Positions 37,504 to 40,000 of a DNA stretch of 40,000 nucleotides are shown one piece after another; the stretch's first letter is position 1; the number at the start of each line of letters is the position of its first letter. The DNA is from Chrysomallon squamiferum (lineage: Eukaryota; Mollusca; Gastropoda; Neomphalida; Peltospiridae), in assembly GCA_012295275.1 (NCBI GenBank), contig CM022675.1, forward strand, positions 7,533,332 through 7,573,331, in the 5' to 3' direction. Both the position numbers and the translations under genes were made by a program. Under the pieces are notes generated by a model that did not search any database, was not told the origin of the DNA, and was given only the letters and a program-made list of their open reading frames with translations.

Positions 37504-37548
<45 letters not shown>

Positions 37549-37614
37549 ATTATTTCCTTTATTATTTTTATTTATTATCATTATTATTACTATTATTATT
37601 ATTATTATTACCAC

Positions 37615-37654
<40 letters not shown>

Positions 37655-37810
37655 GTAACAGAAATACTAACATTTTCTTATATCAAAGATAAAAATATGT
37701 TACAAATAAAATTCCTGAATCTTAAACTCCTACAGTAAAATCTGTTTTTTCCTATTGTCTGTATTATATTTATTTCATAATTTTACAAATAATTTAGTTC
37801 AGACTTCTAC

Positions 37811-37878
<68 letters not shown>

Positions 37879-37993
37879 TTTATTTTTATTTTATTACGAC
37901 AGACTACCATCTTTTTTATATTTTTAAAAAAACTGAGGGGTGACAATTTTTAAAAGAACTTTTTGCCAATTTGTTTTAATGCTATACGTTAAG
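37250..37993 (+). other. Intron 18
   Basis: Two long ATT arrays (37508-37655 and 37811-37885) in AT-rich sequence. Nothing else is seen. Confidence 0.7.
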
Positions 37994-38047
37994 GCTTCAT
38001 CAGATACGGAAACTATGACGATGTATCATCGCTACGCCATTTCTCAG
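37994..38047 (+). CDS. CLASP: CLASP exon 19, probable alternative cassette
   Basis: 54 nt, phase 0-0, residues 612-629: ASSDTETMTMYHRYAISQ. The acceptor (CTATACGTTAAG, ends 37993) has a poor pyrimidine tract and the donor GTACCC (38048) is weak. The frame is open, the composition is coding-like and the phase fits exon 18. Vertebrate CLASP has no matching insert that I know before TOG3. The weak sites suggest a regulated exon; a chance open segment remains possible. Confidence 0.55.
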
Positions 38048-38380
38048 GTACCCAGCATGCACTGCTCTTAGTTGTACACACATTTCCTACACTGCTGCTT
38101 AAAGGAATCCTTGCTGCTTGAATTGAAAAGTTTAGAACTAACGTTTTTTTTTTTTATGCGTTAAGTTTAAAAATGAAGTTTTTCATAAAAAGTTTTAAAA
38201 AGAAATTTTTTATATTGAGTTTAAGTTTTATACGAGTTTAAAATTGAAATTCTTTGTCCCAAGTTTAAAAGTGAAATAATTTTTTTAATGCAAATTTAAA
38301 TTTAAATTTTTTAATATTAAGTTTATAATTAATTTTTGAAACTATTAAACCAGTTTCATGGTTCTTGTTCTTATTACTGC

Positions 38381-38444
<64 letters not shown>

Positions 38445-39704
38445 AATAATATTCTTAGTTTAAAACAGAACTTATTGATTTATATTTAATTTTAAAACAA
38501 AAAATACAACATTTGTATAATTATTTAGAAATAGCTATCGTTATATACAAATTGAAATTGTAATTAAAATCTAAATATGTTTTTGAAAATGACAGAAAAA
38601 AAAAGAAATGAAACAAAAGAAAGAAAAAATATATATAACAGTTTTAAAAAATTCATATGCCATTTTTGTAAAAAGAATTTGGATTATTAACCATAAAAAT
38701 AAAATTAAAATTGATTTGATTGAAATATTGCATTTGTTGACATTTTAAAAATATTTGAAAATATTATTATTATTATTATTATTATTATCATTATTATTAT
38801 TATTATTATTATTATTAAAATGTTTATTTATTTAGTTATAAACAGTTTGTTTTATTTCTTTATTACTTAAATCATTTTAAAATTTTAAAAGTGCTTGTAA
38901 AATGTACTTGATTTACATTAAATTATTATTTCTTTATTTAAATATAAAAATTTACCTGTCCATATAATATTAAGAATTTTGTTTTAAAATTAGTTCAATA
39001 AGAATTAAAATTGTTACAAGATTTCATTCAAACTGCAGGATTCCTTTAATATTATGAAGCATTTTTACATTCAAATTCTGTTTCTTTTGTATTCATTTTT
39101 AAAATTTATTATATGCTTTATAGTGTTTATGGGTTTTTATTTTATAAAGTTCAGTTTATAGCATGATTTTCTATTGTACAAGACTACATACATTTTTTTT
39201 TTTTTTTTATTTTATTTATTTATATGTGAGCTGAACATAAAATGTCTGTTTATTTGAAAATTTCTATACTTTCAGTCTGTTTTTATTTTAGTTGGTTACA
39301 ATATATTTTTATTTCATTTTAAAATTTTATTTTATTCAGTGTTCCTGATTTGTTGCTGTTCTTTATGAATATTTGATTAGCATTTTTTTTTTTAATGAAT
39401 TTATTGTATGATATTGTTGATTCTCTTCTTGTATATTTTGTTTCTGTAATTGTTATGATTGTGATTGTATATTAATATTTTGTGGTTGTAAAAAGAAGAG
39501 AATTTGTCAAAAAATATCTGTGATATTTCAAAGGCAGTTGTGCAAAGGATTATCAGCACACACACACACACACACACATGCATACAAACATACACTTACA
39601 TCATATACACATACATACAGATATATACACACACACACACACATATGTATATAAACATACACTCACATACATACATACATATACATACATATATATATGC
39701 ACAT

Positions 39705-39757
<53 letters not shown>

Positions 39758-40000
39758 CACTCATACACACACACACACACACTCACACACACTCACACAC
39801 ACACACACATTGTATATATATAAATGATTCCTAAAATATGTTTGTGTGTAGATATATGTACATTTGTAAGTATATGTGCACAGCAGTACATCTGTCTGTC
39901 TTTAAGTCCTAAAACAAGAACTGATATTAACAAAAATTTCTGTGTGATAAATTAAGGACAAGAATCACACACATGCTCGAACTGTGGCTTCAGCTTTCAT
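38048..40000 (+). other. Intron 19 (incomplete), no TOG3 exon seen
   Basis: AT-rich throughout, with ATT arrays (38378-38445 and 38763-38818) and a large CA/CATA block (39557-39812). I looked for the TOG3 opening (vertebrate DVAEVLN...SSNWSERKEGL) and did not find it, so the gene continues past the window. Confidence 0.7.

Noticed and set aside
39504-39827. His-Thr rich ORFs at the right end
   Set aside because: They are translations of the (CA)n/CATA block.

Overview
The window is eukaryotic nuclear DNA, very AT-rich and full of simple repeats: (CT)n, (GA)n, (CA)n, (ATT)n, (ATTT)n, CATA-type tracts and long T or A runs. One gene can be read in it, on the + strand, in small exons with GT-AG borders separated by repeat-filled introns. 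Spliced together, the exons encode a CLASP (CLIP-associating protein, Orbit/MAST family), a microtubule plus-end stabiliser. Divergence from the vertebrate proteins, small exons and microsatellite density suggest an invertebrate, perhaps a lophotrochozoan such as a mollusc. That placement is inference; the species cannot be fixed from the sequence.

Layout. Positions 1-8190 hold no gene I can support: simple repeats, a foldback near 4944-5042, a hairpin at 3900-3925 and one isolated exon-like segment at 2898-2922. A probable alternative first exon lies at 8256-8316, behind (CT)n tracts and two overlapping short upstream ORFs. Basic linker exons follow at 13640-13792 and 14778-14816. The TOG2 domain is encoded by seven exons between 15860 and 19627. 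A Ser/Arg-rich linker carrying a (S/T)xIP EB1-binding motif and a GSK3-type phosphorylation ladder is encoded by exons from 20065 to 37249. A less certain cassette exon lies at 37994-38047. The TOG3 and C-terminal exons are not seen and presumably lie beyond 40000.

The 19 exons chain without a phase conflict into 1887 nt, or 629 codons, with no internal stop. Nearly all linker exons are phase 1-1 and multiples of three, so many could be skipped or included freely, while most TOG2 exons are not interchangeable. A 6-nt microexon candidate (20259-20264) fits the same phase. The isoform starting at 8256 would lack TOG1, as short vertebrate CLASP isoforms do.

The large introns (5.3 kb, 8.5 kb, 4.0 kb) are not only microsatellites. 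They contain several old, degenerate tandem arrays with periods of about 21, 50-60, 72, 100-110, 130 and 150 bp, one MITE-like element with inverted termini (20611-20767), and a cluster of AGGTCA-type half-sites and palindromes (21888-22103). No tRNA, rRNA, CRISPR, complete transposon or second gene was recognised.
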